DNA from: Caballeronia sp. TF1N1
GTDB taxonomy: Bacteria > Pseudomonadota > Gammaproteobacteria > Burkholderiales > Burkholderiaceae
Reading direction: 5' to 3'
Assembly: GCF_022878925.1 (NCBI RefSeq)
Contig: NZ_CP084626.1
Location: forward strand, 2,933,441-2,997,440
Length of the DNA: 64,000 nucleotides
The position numbers were made by a program, and so were the translations under genes. Below are positions 26,358 to 35,738 of this stretch, piece after piece (positions within the stretch are counted from its first letter, which is position 1; the number at the start of each line of letters is the position of its first letter). The notes below the pieces were generated by a model. That model ran no database searches, was not told where the DNA came from, and saw nothing but the letters and a program-made list of their open reading frames with translations.

Positions 26358-27770
26358 ATGTCGTTGTTCCGCAAGAAAAACATCGAGCACATGCTGGCTG
26401 CCACCCACAGCACGTCGCTCAAGAAGACTCTGGGCGCGCTCGATCTCACCTTCCTTGGTATTGGCGCCATCATCGGCACCGGCATTTTCGTGCTGACGGG
26501 AACCGGCGCCGTGCAAGCCGGCCCGGCGCTCATGGTTTCGTTCATCGTCGCGGCAATTGCGTGCTGTTTCGCGGCGCTTGCCTACGCCGAGTTCTCATCG
26601 ACCATTCCGGTTGCCGGTTCCATCTATACCTATTCTTACGCCACGCTTGGCGAACTGGCTGCGTGGATCATCGGCTGGGATCTGATGCTCGAATACGGGC
26701 TTGCCACTTCCGCCGTGTCGGTCGGATGGTCGGGTTATCTGCAATCGCTACTGTCGGGCTTCGGCATCTCGCTGCCGACCGTACTGACCGCCGCGCCCGG
26801 CGCGTTGCCCGACCACGTCACCTATTTCAACCTGCCTGCATTTCTGGTGATGATGGCGATCACCGCGCTCTTGTCGGTCGGCGTGAAGGAATCCACGCGC
26901 GTGAACAACATCATGGTCGCGATCAAGGTGACCGTCGTGTTGCTGGTGATCGCCGTCGGCGTGTTTCATGTGACGCCTGCCAACTGGCATCCGTTCATGC
27001 CGAATGGCTGGTCGGGCGTATTCGGCGCGGCGGCGGTGATGTTCTTCGCGTTCATCGGTTTCGATTCGGTGTCGTCCGCCGCCGAGGAGGTGAAGAACCC
27101 GAAGCGCGATCTGCCGATCGGCATCATTTCGTCGCTGGCCGTGTGCGCGGTGCTGTATGTCGCCGTCGCGGCGGTCGTGACGGGCATCGTGCCGTCGGCG
27201 CAGTTCGCGGGCGTTTCGCATCCGGTTTCGTATGCGCTACAAGTGGTCGGACAGAACTGGGTCGCGGGTTTCATCGACTTAGGCGCGGTGCTCGGCATGC
27301 TCACCGTGATCCTCGTCATGAGCTACGGGCAGACGCGCATCATCTACGCGATGTCGCGTGACGGTCTCTTGCCCGCGCGGCTCTCGAAAGTTCATCCGCG
27401 TTACTCGACGCCTTTCTTTACAACCTGGCTCGTCGGCATTTTCTTCGGGCTGATCGGCGCGCTCGTGCCGCTCAACGTGCTGGCGGAGCTCATCAACATC
27501 GGCACGCTCGCGGCGTTCTCGATGGTGTCCATTGCCGTGCTGATCCTGCGCCGCACGCATCCGGACTTGCCGCGCGCGTTCCGCTGTCCTGGCGTGCCGG
27601 TGGTGCCCATTTTCGCGGTGGCGTCGTGCCTGTTTCTCATGCTCAATCTCAAGGCGATGACGTGGGTCGCGTTCGTCGTTTGGCTCGTGATCGGCCTCGC
27701 GATTTATTTCGTCTACTCGCGCCGGCATTCGGTGCTCGGTCGCGCGCAGGCTTCGAAAAACGTGCTGTAA
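26358..27770 (+). CDS. APC-superfamily amino acid permease, cationic amino acid transporter (CAT) type
   Basis: Inner-membrane amino acid importer of 470 aa with 12 or more predicted helices. Signature: LKKTLGALDLTFLGIGAIIGTGIFVLTG at the N-terminus (the substrate-binding unwound G-x-G-x-G region), EFSSTIPVAGSIYTYSYATLGELAAWIIGWDLMLEY, and FFAFIGFDSVSSAAEEVKNPKRDLP. It resembles Bacillus YfnA and eukaryotic CAT proteins. The ATG at 26358 has AGGAG upstream; a GTG at 26325 is the alternative. A clean terminator follows. Confidence 0.92.
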   Translation: MSLFRKKNIEHMLAATHSTSLKKTLGALDLTFLGIGAIIGTGIFVLTGTGAVQAGPALMVSFIVAAIACCFAALAYAEFSSTIPVAGSIYTYSYATLGELAAWIIGWDLMLEYGLATSAVSVGWSGYLQSLLSGFGISLPTVLTAAPGALPDHVTYFNLPAFLVMMAITALLSVGVKESTRVNNIMVAIKVTVVLLVIAVGVFHVTPANWHPFMPNGWSGVFGAAAVMFFAFIGFDSVSSAAEEVKNPKRDLPIGIISSLAVCAVLYVAVAAVVTGIVPSAQFAGVSHPVSYALQVVGQNWVAGFIDLGAVLGMLTVILVMSYGQTRIIYAMSRDGLLPARLSKVHPRYSTPFFTTWLVGIFFGLIGALVPLNVLAELINIGTLAAFSMVSIAVLILRRTHPDLPRAFRCPGVPVVPIFAVASCLFLMLNLKAMTWVAFVVWLVIGLAIYFVYSRRHSVLGRAQASKNVL

Positions 27771-27794
27771 GGCGTCTTGCGCGCCAGTTGCATG

Positions 27795-27819
27795 AACGCC
27801 GCCTTCGGGCGGCGTTTTT
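27795..27819 (+). terminator. Intrinsic terminator of the APC permease gene
   Basis: AACGCCGCC (27795-27803), a stable TTCG tetraloop, GGCGGCGTT (27808-27816) and a T run. Confidence 0.92.
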
Positions 27820-28169
27820 CTTTTCAGAGCCGCAAGCGAAGACGAGCGAAGAAAGGCAAACGCATCCACCGGCAAGTAAGCCCAATAGCTACGCTCGCCG
27901 ATTTGTGCTTTACTCGGCTCTGCAAACATGAACGCGCATCACACGATTTCCCAGCCAAACGCTCACAGCAGCAGGTCGGCAGGTTCAGGACGTGGTTGAC
28001 GTGAGTGGCGAAGCAAGCGAGTGGCGTAAGGCTGGTCCATCCCCACAGCAGTCGGTCTGCCGTGACCGGAATAGAAGCGGATAGCTTCGCTTCGAGTCGT
28101 CGCAGAGAAACTGCACGAGGCCCGCGTATGGAGCAAAAAAGCTCCGGCCGGGTCGCAAAGGAGACAGTA
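27820..28169. other. Gene-free region upstream of the molybdenum hydroxylase operon
   Basis: About 350 bp between the permease terminator and coxS. It must hold the operon promoter, but no -35/-10 pair stands out. The coxS frame is open back to 28005 but lacks a ribosome-binding site there. Confidence 0.4.
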
Positions 28170-28646
28170 ATGACGCTCAGCATCAGCCTGACGGTCAACG
28201 GCAAACCCGTGACCGCCAACGTCGAACCGCATCTTCTGCTCGTCCAGTTTCTACGCGAACAACTCAGGCTCACCGGCACGCACATTGGCTGCGATACCGC
28301 GCAGTGCGGCGCGTGCACCGTGCATCTCGAAGGGCGCGCGATCAAGTCGTGCAACATCCTCGCCGCGCAGGCCGACGGCATGGCGGTGACGACTATCGAA
28401 GGCATGGCGAAAGACGGCGAGCTTCATCCCATGCAGGCGGCCTTCAAGGAATGCCACGGTCTGCAATGCGGTTTCTGCACGCCGGGCATGGTGATGAGCG
28501 CGAGCGCACTCGCCGCGCAATCTCCGGATCTCTCCGAAGAGGAAGTGCGCGAGCAGCTCGACGGCAATCTGTGCCGCTGTACGGGCTATCACAACATCGT
28601 CAAGGCGGTCCTGCAGGGCGCGCAATCCATGAGGTCGGGCGGCTAG
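28170..28646 (+). CDS. coxS: Molybdenum hydroxylase small subunit, two [2Fe-2S] clusters (CoxS-like)
   Basis: Electron-transfer subunit of a xanthine-oxidase-family enzyme, 158 aa. The plant-type cluster is held by CDTAQCGAC and a later Cys in IKSC; the second by CGFC and CRC ([21 protein letters not shown]). All eight cysteines are present. The ATG at 28170 has AAGGAG at ideal distance, which rules out the longer frame. It opens the S-L-M order typical of form-II CO-dehydrogenase-like enzymes and is followed 58 bp later by the large subunit. Confidence 0.95.
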   Translation: MTLSISLTVNGKPVTANVEPHLLLVQFLREQLRLTGTHIGCDTAQCGACTVHLEGRAIKSCNILAAQADGMAVTTIEGMAKDGELHPMQAAFKECHGLQCGFCTPGMVMSASALAAQSPDLSEEEVREQLDGNLCRCTGYHNIVKAVLQGAQSMRSGG

Positions 28647-28704
28647 AAACACTAGCTGCACTCTGTCGATCGATCCGGATTTCGCGCCTATCAAGGAGAC
28701 CGCG

Positions 28705-31086
28705 ATGAATGCCCCTGAGCAACAGAAACTGATTGGCGCTGGCATCAAGCGCAAGGAAGACTATCGCTTCCTGACGGGTGCCGGCCAGTACACCGACGAT
28801 GTCGTCCTTCCACAGCAAAGCTACGCCGCGTTCCTGCGCTCGCCTCACGCGCACGCGAAGATTCGCGGTATCGACATGGAAGCGGCCAAGGCTTCGCCGG
28901 GCGTGATCGCCATTTTCACGGGCAAGGATCTTGCCGGCGAAAACGTCGGTGGCTTGCCGTGCGGCTGGCTGATCCACAGCACCGATGGCTCGCCGATGAA
29001 AGAGCCGCCGCATCCCGTCATTGCGAACGAAAAGGTGCTGCACGTGGGCGATCAGGTCGCGCTCGTGGTCGCCGAATCCATCAAGGAAGCGAAGGACGCG
29101 CTCGAACTCATCGAGGTCGATTACGACGTGCTGCCCGCCGCGGTCGATACCGGCAGCGCCGCCGGCGACGGCCAGCCGCAAGTGCACGACAGCGTGCCGA
29201 ACAACGTCTGCTACAACTGGGGCCACGGCGACAAGGCCAAGACCGACGCCGCCTTCGCGCAGGCCGCGCACGTGACGACGCTCGATATCGTGAACCAGCG
29301 CCTCGTGCCGAACGCGATCGAACCGCGCGCCGTCAACGCGAGCTATTCGAAGCACGACGAAAGCTACACGGTCTACGTCGCGAATCAGAACCCGCACGTC
29401 GAGCGGCTGCTGATGGCGGCGTTCGTACTGTCGCTGCCGGAATCGAAACTGCGGATCATCGCGCCGGATGTGGGCGGCGGATTCGGCTCGAAGATTTTCC
29501 TGTACCCGGAAGACGTGGCGCTGACGTGGGCGTCGAAGAAAGTCGGGCGTCCGATCAAGTGGACGGCCGAGCGCTCCGAAGCGTTTCTCTCCGACGCGCA
29601 TGGCCGCGATCACGTCACCAAAGCAGAACTCGCCATCGACAAAGACGGCAAGTTTCTCGCGATGCGCGTGCACACGACGGCGAACATGGGCGCGTATCTG
29701 TCGACGTTCGCCTCGTCGATTCCGACCGTGCTCTACGCGACCTTGCTCGCCGGCCAATACACCACGCCCGCGATCTACGCCGAAGTCAAAGCGGTCTTCA
29801 CCAACACCGTTCCCGTCGATGCCTATCGCGGCGCGGGCCGTCCGGAAGCGACCTATGTCGTCGAGCGGCTCGTTGAAACGGCGGCGCGCGAGTTGAATAT
29901 CGATCCGGTCGAACTGCGCCGCCGCAACTTCATTCGCGAGTTTCCGTACGCGACGCCGGTCGGCCTGACCTACGACGTCGGCGATTACGACGCGTGTCTG
30001 AACCGCGCGCTCGAACTCGCGGACGTGCAAGGCTTTGCCATGCGCAAGGCGGAATCGGAGAAAGCGGGCAAGCTACGCGGCATCGGCTATTCGTGCTATA
30101 TCGAGGCGTGCGGGCTCGCGCCCTCGAATGTCGCGGGGGCGCTCGGTGCGCGGGCAGGCTTGTTCGAGGCGGGCGAAGTGCGCGTGCATCCTACCGGCTC
30201 GGTCACGGTTTTCACCGGCTCGCACAGTCACGGACAAGGGCACGAAACGACCTTCGCGCAAGTGGTCGCGGACCGGCTTGGCGTGGATATCGACAACGTC
30301 GAGATCATTCACGGCGACACGGGCCGCATTCCGTTCGGCATGGGCACGTATGGCTCGCGCTCCATTTCGGTCGGCGGCTCGGCGATCATGAAGGCGCTCG
30401 ACAAGGTGGAAGCGAAGGCCAAGAAGATTGCCGCGCATCTGCTCGAAGCAGCGGTGGAGGACATCGAGTTCAAGAACGGCACGTTCCGCGTGGCGGGCAC
30501 GGACCGCACGAAGAGTTTCGTCGATGTCTCGCTTGCCGCCTACGTGCCGCACAACTTCCCGCTGGAAACCATGGAGCCGGGGCTGAACGAAAACGCGTTC
30601 TACGACCCGACCAACTTCACTTATCCGTCGGGCGCGTATGTCTGCGAAGTGGAAGTCGATCAGGACACGGGCGAAACGCGTATTCAGAAGTTCACGGCGG
30701 TCGATGACTTCGGCAACGTGATCAACCCGATGATCGTCGAAGGGCAAGTGCATGGCGGGCTTGGCCAGGGAGTCGGCCAGGCGATGCTCGAGCGCTGCGT
30801 CTACGACGACACCACCGGCCAGTTGCTCTCAGGCTCGTATATGGATTACGCGATGCCGCATGCCATCGACTTGCCGAACTTCACCGTCGAAACCGCGAAG
30901 GGCACGCCGTGCTCGCACAATCCGCTCGGCGTGAAGGGCTGCGGCGAAGCGGGCGCAATCGGCTCGCCGCCCGCCGTCATCAACGCGATTCTCGATGCCC
31001 TCGCGCCGCTCGGCGTGAAGGATTTGCAGATGCCCGCGACGCCCCATCGCGTGTGGTCCGCAATGCACGCCGCCCAACGCGCCTGA
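28705..31086 (+). CDS. Xanthine dehydrogenase-family molybdopterin-binding large subunit, form-II CoxL type
   Basis: Catalytic subunit (793 aa) that would bind the Mo-molybdopterin-cytosine-dinucleotide cofactor. Visible: the N-terminal hammerhead segment [18 protein letters not shown], the loop AYRGAGR near residue 373, [15 protein letters not shown] near residue 510, and [15 protein letters not shown] near residue 745 with the catalytic Glu. True CO dehydrogenase (form I) has AYxCSFR in the active-site loop; AYRGAGR is the form-II motif, whose physiological substrates are mostly unknown. A purine, aldehyde or N-heterocycle is as likely as CO. Confidence 0.94.
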   Translation: MNAPEQQKLIGAGIKRKEDYRFLTGAGQYTDDVVLPQQSYAAFLRSPHAHAKIRGIDMEAAKASPGVIAIFTGKDLAGENVGGLPCGWLIHSTDGSPMKEPPHPVIANEKVLHVGDQVALVVAESIKEAKDALELIEVDYDVLPAAVDTGSAAGDGQPQVHDSVPNNVCYNWGHGDKAKTDAAFAQAAHVTTLDIVNQRLVPNAIEPRAVNASYSKHDESYTVYVANQNPHVERLLMAAFVLSLPESKLRIIAPDVGGGFGSKIFLYPEDVALTWASKKVGRPIKWTAERSEAFLSDAHGRDHVTKAELAIDKDGKFLAMRVHTTANMGAYLSTFASSIPTVLYATLLAGQYTTPAIYAEVKAVFTNTVPVDAYRGAGRPEATYVVERLVETAARELNIDPVELRRRNFIREFPYATPVGLTYDVGDYDACLNRALELADVQGFAMRKAESEKAGKLRGIGYSCYIEACGLAPSNVAGALGARAGLFEAGEVRVHPTGSVTVFTGSHSHGQGHETTFAQVVADRLGVDIDNVEIIHGDTGRIPFGMGTYGSRSISVGGSAIMKALDKVEAKAKKIAAHLLEAAVEDIEFKNGTFRVAGTDRTKSFVDVSLAAYVPHNFPLETMEPGLNENAFYDPTNFTYPSGAYVCEVEVDQDTGETRIQKFTAVDDFGNVINPMIVEGQVHGGLGQGVGQAMLERCVYDDTTGQLLSGSYMDYAMPHAIDLPNFTVETAKGTPCSHNPLGVKGCGEAGAIGSPPAVINAILDALAPLGVKDLQMPATPHRVWSAMHAAQRA

Positions 31087-31099
31087 AGGGAGAACGAAC

Positions 31100-31900
31100 A
31101 TGTACGCATTCGACTATCAACGTCCCGGCGAAACTCAGGCTGCGGTTGCCGCGCTTGCCGCTAACGGCGATGCCAAATTTCTCGCGGGCGGCCAGAGTCT
31201 CTTGCCGACCATGCGCTTGCGGCTCGCGCAGCCATCGGCGCTCGTGGATGTGACGCGCATCGCGTCGATGAAAAGCATCGCGCTCGATGGCGGCAAGCTG
31301 ATCATCGGCGGCGCCATGTGCCACGCGCAGGTTGCATCGGACGAACAGGTTCGAAAGGCGCTGCCCGGTCTCGCCGATCTGGCTGGCCGAATCGGCGACA
31401 GACAGGTGCGCGAGCGCGGCACGATTGGCGGTTCGCTTGCCAACGACGACCCCGCCGCGTGCTATCCAGCCGCCGTGCTTGCGCTGAACGCGACGGTGGT
31501 GACGGATCGCAGGCGCATTGGCGCGGATGAGTTTTTCATCGACATGTATCAGACCGCGCTGGAGCCGGACGAGTTGATCGTCGCGGTGGAATTTCCGCTC
31601 GCCAAGCGCGCCGCGTACGAAAAGTTTCGCAACCCTGCTTCGCACTTCGCGCTCGTCGGCGTGTTCGTTGCAAAGCATGAAGACGGCGTGCGCGTTGGCG
31701 TGACGGGCGCGGCGTCTTCCGTGTTTCGTGCGGCCGAGCTGGAGGCGGCGTTGTCGAAAGACTTTTCCGTCAGCGCGGCGCGAGGCGTGAAGATCCTGCC
31801 CGGCGAACTCAACGACGACATGCACGCGAGCGCGGAATATCGCGCGCATCTGATTCCGGTGCTGGCGGGCCGGGCGATCGAACGCGCCAACTCGTTTTAG
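31100..31900 (+). CDS. coxM: Molybdenum hydroxylase FAD-binding medium subunit (CoxM-like)
   Basis: FAD subunit of 266 aa, close to the family norm near 290. FAD-binding motifs AGGQSLLPTMRLR near residue 32 and GTIGGSLANDDPAA near residue 109 are both clear, and the C-terminal CO-dehydrogenase flavoprotein domain follows. The ATG at 31100 has AAGGGAG upstream. It stands third in the operon, 13 bp after the large subunit, which completes an S-L-M heterotrimer. Confidence 0.94.
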   Translation: MYAFDYQRPGETQAAVAALAANGDAKFLAGGQSLLPTMRLRLAQPSALVDVTRIASMKSIALDGGKLIIGGAMCHAQVASDEQVRKALPGLADLAGRIGDRQVRERGTIGGSLANDDPAACYPAAVLALNATVVTDRRRIGADEFFIDMYQTALEPDELIVAVEFPLAKRAAYEKFRNPASHFALVGVFVAKHEDGVRVGVTGAASSVFRAAELEAALSKDFSVSAARGVKILPGELNDDMHASAEYRAHLIPVLAGRAIERANSF

Positions 31901-31960
31901 GCAGCACGTCGAAGTCATTCAGCAACCAAGCGGCGGATTTCGAGTCCGCCGCGCCTTCCC

Positions 31961-32860
31961 ATGATGCCGAACGAGCCGGATTCCATCGACGACACGCTCG
32001 CGCGACTGCGCGAGCATCAATACTTCGCGAACCGCGAGCTCGCGACGGCGCTTTTTCTCGCGCTGAAAATGCAGCGGCCGCTCTTTCTCGAAGGCGAACC
32101 GGGCGTCGGCAAGACCGAACTCGCGAAAGCGGCGGCGGGTCTGTGCGGCACGACGCTCTTGCGCCTGCAATGCTACGAAGGTCTCGATACGGCGAGCGCG
32201 CTCTACGAATGGGACTATCCGCGTCAGATCATGGCGCTGCGGCTCGCGGAAGCATCGGGTGAAACACCCTCGAACGATTCGCTGTATCGCGGCGAGTTTC
32301 TGTTGAAGCGTCCGTTGCTTCAGGCGCTGCTGCCCGATCCTTCGAACGCGAACGCGCGGCGCGTGTTGCTCATCGATGAAATCGATCGCGCCGACGAGCC
32401 GTTCGAAGCGTTCCTGCTCGAACTGCTGTCGGACTTTCAGGTGTCGATTCCCGAGTACGGCACGGTGCGCGCCACGCATCCGCCTCTCGTCGTGATGACC
32501 TCGAACCGCACGCGCGAAGTACACGATGCGCTCAAGCGCCGCTGTCTTTATCAGTGGATCGGCTATCCCGCGCGCGATGTCGAGCTCGAGATCGTCGCGG
32601 CCCGCGCGCCGGAAGCGAGCCGCGACTTGCAGGCGCGAGCGGTCGGCTTCGTGCACGAGTTGCGCACGCTGGATCTGTTCAAGGCGCCGGGCGTCGCGGA
32701 AACCATCGACTGGTGCCGCGCGCTCGCGGCGTTGTCGGTGTCGGAACTGGACCCGCAGTCGGTGCGCGACACGCTCGGCGTGTTGTTGAAGTATCAGGAC
32801 GACCTCGCGCGCATGGACGCCGACACGCTCGCGCAATGTCTTTCGGCTGCGCGGTCATAG
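31961..32860 (+). CDS. MoxR-family AAA+ ATPase (CoxD-like)
   Basis: AAA+ chaperone of 299 aa with Walker A GEPGVGKTELAKA near residue 45, Walker B VLLIDEIDRADEPFEAFLLE and sensor region TSNRTREVHDALKRRCLY. In carboxydotrophs, CoxD of this family helps to insert sulfur or copper into the Mo site of the large subunit. The stop is 2 bp from the VWA gene, and MoxR-VWA pairs work together. No strong ribosome-binding site is seen; the ATGs at 31961 and 31964 are both possible. Confidence 0.93.
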   Translation: MMPNEPDSIDDTLARLREHQYFANRELATALFLALKMQRPLFLEGEPGVGKTELAKAAAGLCGTTLLRLQCYEGLDTASALYEWDYPRQIMALRLAEASGETPSNDSLYRGEFLLKRPLLQALLPDPSNANARRVLLIDEIDRADEPFEAFLLELLSDFQVSIPEYGTVRATHPPLVVMTSNRTREVHDALKRRCLYQWIGYPARDVELEIVAARAPEASRDLQARAVGFVHELRTLDLFKAPGVAETIDWCRALAALSVSELDPQSVRDTLGVLLKYQDDLARMDADTLAQCLSAARS

Positions 32861-32862
32861 CG

Positions 32863-34047
32863 ATGGAGACCATCGCGCGCAACGTCGTGCACTTCGTCAG
32901 GCTGCTGCGCGGCGCGGGCCTCGGCATGTCGCCCGCGCATGCCGTCGATGCCATCGACGCGCTGCGCTTCATCGATCTGCGCCGTCGCGACGACGTGCAC
33001 GCGACGCTCGCGTGTCTGCTGGTTCACGCGAGCGACGAGCGCGGCATCTTCGACGCGGCCTTCGATCTCTTTTGGCGCGATCCCGACTGGGAAGGCAAGC
33101 TGCGCATGCTGTTGCTGCCGAAAGTGACGAACGGCATGCCGCCGCCCAAACGCAACAACCGTCTCGCCGATGCGCTCGCCACGCGCGCGGTGTCATCGGC
33201 TGAAACGAAGCGGGAAGGCGCGACCGAGGAAGCGCACGCGCGCCTCTCGTTCAGCGCGCGGGAACGCCTGAGCCAGCGCGATTTCGATACCCTGAGCGCC
33301 GACGAATGGCGCACGCTGCGGCATCAGATTCGCGCGCATCGGCTGCCGCTTGCGAGCGAGCCGACGCGCAGGCTCAAGGCGGCTTCGCGCGGCACGCACG
33401 CCGACCTGAAGGCGAGCGCGCGTCACGCGGTTCGTTCAGGCGGCGACTGGACTGTGTGGAAATACCGCGCCGTCGTGGAACGCCGGCCGCCGCTCGTCTT
33501 GTTGCTCGACATATCCGGCTCGATGAGCGCATATTCGCGCGCCGTGCTGTACTTCTGCCACGCGCTTTTGCAATCGCGCGAGCGCTTGCAGGTGTTTCTG
33601 TTCGGCACGCGTCTAACCAACGCCACGCGCGCGTTGCGTGAGCGCGATCCGGACGTCGCGATTGCCGCGCTCGGGCTTCAGGTCGCCGACTGGTCGGGCG
33701 GAACGCGCATTGGCGGAGCGCTCGCCGAGTTCAATCGACGCTGGGCGCGCCGCGTGCTTGCAGGTCGCGCGACCGTTCTTCTCGTCACCGACGGCCTGGA
33801 TCACGAGGCCATCGACGTGCTCGAAACCGAAATTGCGCGGCTGCATCGTTTCGCGCATCGGCTGGTGTGGCTCAATCCGCTTCTGAGATTCGCCGATTTC
33901 ACGCCGCGCGCCCGAGGCGTGCGCGCGATCCTGCCGCACGTCGATGCGATGCTCGCGGCCCACAATCTCGACAGTCTCACCGCTGTCGGACGGGAACTGG
34001 CGGCGGCGCACGGCCGGCACGATTCAGGCGCGCGTCGCGTCCCGTGA
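32863..34047 (+). CDS. VWA-domain protein (CoxE-like)
   Basis: A 394-aa protein with a C-terminal von Willebrand A domain: the MIDAS metal site DISGSMS lies near residue 216, and a second Asp in VTDGLDHEAIDVLE near residue 308. The N-terminal half is the CoxE-type region (VHFVRLLRGAGLGMSPAHAVDA). The ATG at 32863 is chosen since it sits 2 bp after the MoxR stop; the open frame runs upstream inside MoxR. CoxE homologues act with the MoxR ATPase in maturation of the molybdenum active site. Confidence 0.9.
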   Translation: METIARNVVHFVRLLRGAGLGMSPAHAVDAIDALRFIDLRRRDDVHATLACLLVHASDERGIFDAAFDLFWRDPDWEGKLRMLLLPKVTNGMPPPKRNNRLADALATRAVSSAETKREGATEEAHARLSFSARERLSQRDFDTLSADEWRTLRHQIRAHRLPLASEPTRRLKAASRGTHADLKASARHAVRSGGDWTVWKYRAVVERRPPLVLLLDISGSMSAYSRAVLYFCHALLQSRERLQVFLFGTRLTNATRALRERDPDVAIAALGLQVADWSGGTRIGGALAEFNRRWARRVLAGRATVLLVTDGLDHEAIDVLETEIARLHRFAHRLVWLNPLLRFADFTPRARGVRAILPHVDAMLAAHNLDSLTAVGRELAAAHGRHDSGARRVP

Positions 34048-34065
34048 GTATCAGGGAGACGAAAA

Positions 34066-34611
34066 ATGGAACTGTCCGAAACGCATGTCTTGCCGGTGCC
34101 CCAGGCGCGGGCGTGGGAAGCGCTCAACGACACGGAGATTCTGAAACTTTGTATCCCCGGCTGCGACAGCATCGACGCGGAAGGCGAGAATGCGTATGCG
34201 GTCGCGATGACGGCGGCGGTCGGCCCGGTCAAGGCGCGCTTCAAGGGCCGCATGGAACTGACGAATATCGACGCGCCGAAGACGTACACCATCGTGTTCG
34301 AAGGGCAGGGCGGCGCGGCCGGTTTCAGCAAGGGCAGCGCGACGGTCAATCTGGAACCGGGCGAGACCGCCGACACCACCAGGCTCACTTACAGCGCGAA
34401 TGCGCAGGTGGGTGGCAAGCTGGCGCAGATCGGCTCGCGGCTCGTGGATGGCGCGGCGCGCAAAATCGCGGGCGAGTTCTTCAAGCGCTTCAGCGCGCAA
34501 TTGCAGGGCGCAAGTGGACCGGCGAATGAATCGGCGGACGCTGAAAACGGCGGCGACGCAGGGCAGGAACAGGGAAAGAAATCATGGACAGCGTGGATCT
34601 CGAAGTCTTGA
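34066..34611 (+). CDS. coxG: SRPBCC-family protein, CoxG-like
   Basis: A 181-aa START/Bet-v-1-like fold protein of the CO dehydrogenase subunit G family: MELSETHVLPVPQARAWEALNDTEILKLCIPGCDS at the N-terminus and FEGQGGAAGFSKGSATVNLEP in the middle. CoxG helps to recruit CO dehydrogenase to the membrane in carboxydotrophs and may bind a lipid or quinone. The start has AGGGAG upstream. The C-terminus is hydrophilic (GQEQGKKSW) and overlaps the XdhC start by 28 bp, which indicates tight coupling. Confidence 0.9.
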   Translation: MELSETHVLPVPQARAWEALNDTEILKLCIPGCDSIDAEGENAYAVAMTAAVGPVKARFKGRMELTNIDAPKTYTIVFEGQGGAAGFSKGSATVNLEPGETADTTRLTYSANAQVGGKLAQIGSRLVDGAARKIAGEFFKRFSAQLQGASGPANESADAENGGDAGQEQGKKSWTAWISKS

Positions 34612-35603
34612 AAAACAGCGCGCGATGGCTCGATGAAGGTCATCGCGCATTGCTCGTCACGGTGGTGAAGACGTGGGGCTCGTCGCCGCGCCCGGAAGGC
34701 GCCATGCTCGCCGTGCGCGCCGACGGCCACGTGGTCGGATCGGTGTCGGGCGGGTGTATTGAAGACGATCTGATCGAGCGCGTGCGGCAACGCGGTATCG
34801 AGCAGACGAAGCCGGAAGCGGTGAAGTACGGCATCAGCGCGGAAGAAGCGCATCGCTTCGGCTTGCCGTGCGGCGGCACGATTCAGCTCGTGCTGGAGCC
34901 GTTGACGAAGGACAGCGGCATCGCGGAACTGTGCTCGGCGGTGGAAAGCGGGCGGCTCGTCGCGCGCACGCTCGACATGGCGACCGGCCGCGCGCGTCTC
35001 GAACCGGCGCAAGCTACCGATGGCGTGCTCTTCGACGACGCCACGCTGCTCACCATCCACGGGCCGCGCTATCGCATGCTGGTGATCGGCGCGGGGCAGT
35101 TGTCGCGCTATCTGTGCAGCATCGCGGTGGGGCTGGATTATCAGGTCACCGTCTGCGATCCGCGCGTGGAATACACGGACGAATGGAACGTGCCGGGCAC
35201 GACCATCGTGCGGACCATGCCCGACGATACCGTGATGGACATGAAACTCGACGAACGCTGCGCGGTCATCGCGCTGACGCACGATCCGAAGCTCGACGAT
35301 CTCGCGCTGATGGAAGCGCTGAAAACGCCTGCCTTCTATGTCGGCGCGCTGGGATCGCGGCGCAACAACGCCGCGCGGCGCGAGCGTCTGAAGGAGTTCG
35401 ATCTCAACGAAGCCGAACTCGCGCGACTGCACGGGCCGGTGGGCATTTATATCGGCAGCCGCACGCCGCCCGAGATCGCGGTGTCGATTCTCGCGGAAGT
35501 CACGGCGGCGAAGAACGGCGTGTCCTTGCCGGAATTGCTGAAGGTGGAAGGCGCAAAGGCCGCGCGGGAAGTCGCGGGAAGTGGCGAGGTGTGTGGCGTA
35601 TGA
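34584..35603 (+). CDS. XdhC/CoxI-family molybdenum hydroxylase maturation factor
   Basis: A 339-aa two-domain protein: XdhC_CoxI domain with VKTWGSSPRPEGAMLAV and GSVSGGCIEDDLIERV near residue 55, then a Rossmann-like domain with VIGAGQLSRYLCSIA and LGSRRNNAARRERL near residue 255. XdhC proteins bind and sulfurylate the Mo cofactor before its insertion. It is the last firm gene of the operon; a MobA-like cytidylyltransferase, often next in such operons, is not found. Confidence 0.93.
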   Translation: MDSVDLEVLKNSARWLDEGHRALLVTVVKTWGSSPRPEGAMLAVRADGHVVGSVSGGCIEDDLIERVRQRGIEQTKPEAVKYGISAEEAHRFGLPCGGTIQLVLEPLTKDSGIAELCSAVESGRLVARTLDMATGRARLEPAQATDGVLFDDATLLTIHGPRYRMLVIGAGQLSRYLCSIAVGLDYQVTVCDPRVEYTDEWNVPGTTIVRTMPDDTVMDMKLDERCAVIALTHDPKLDDLALMEALKTPAFYVGALGSRRNNAARRERLKEFDLNEAELARLHGPVGIYIGSRTPPEIAVSILAEVTAAKNGVSLPELLKVEGAKAAREVAGSGEVCGV

Positions 35604-35656
35604 GTTTGGCGACCCCGAATTCGCAAGCTCAGGCCCGCATCACGCGCGGCCTATAA
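35600..35656 (+). other. 18-codon frame overlapping the xdhC stop (ATGA)
   Basis: A short frame begins with the A of ATGA that carries the xdhC stop and ends at TAA 35654-35656. Four-base overlaps are typical of coupled operon genes, so this may be the stump of a lost downstream gene, or chance. There is no similarity I can name. Confidence 0.2.
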
Positions 35657-35738
35657 TCGTCGTTCTCATCCGCGCGGCTAATTTCGATGCGCCAAGCCTG
35701 CGCGGACAGGTCATCGAACTATTTCCAATCCGCACCGA

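Noticed and set aside
28705..31086. True aerobic CO dehydrogenase (form I)
   Set aside because: The active-site loop reads AYRGAGR, not AYxCSFR, and the subunit order is S-L-M.
35643..35665. Fur box upstream of the 403-aa PepSY gene
   Set aside because: TATAATCGTCGTTCTCATC has some Fur-like words but poor dyad symmetry in the 7-1-7 frame.
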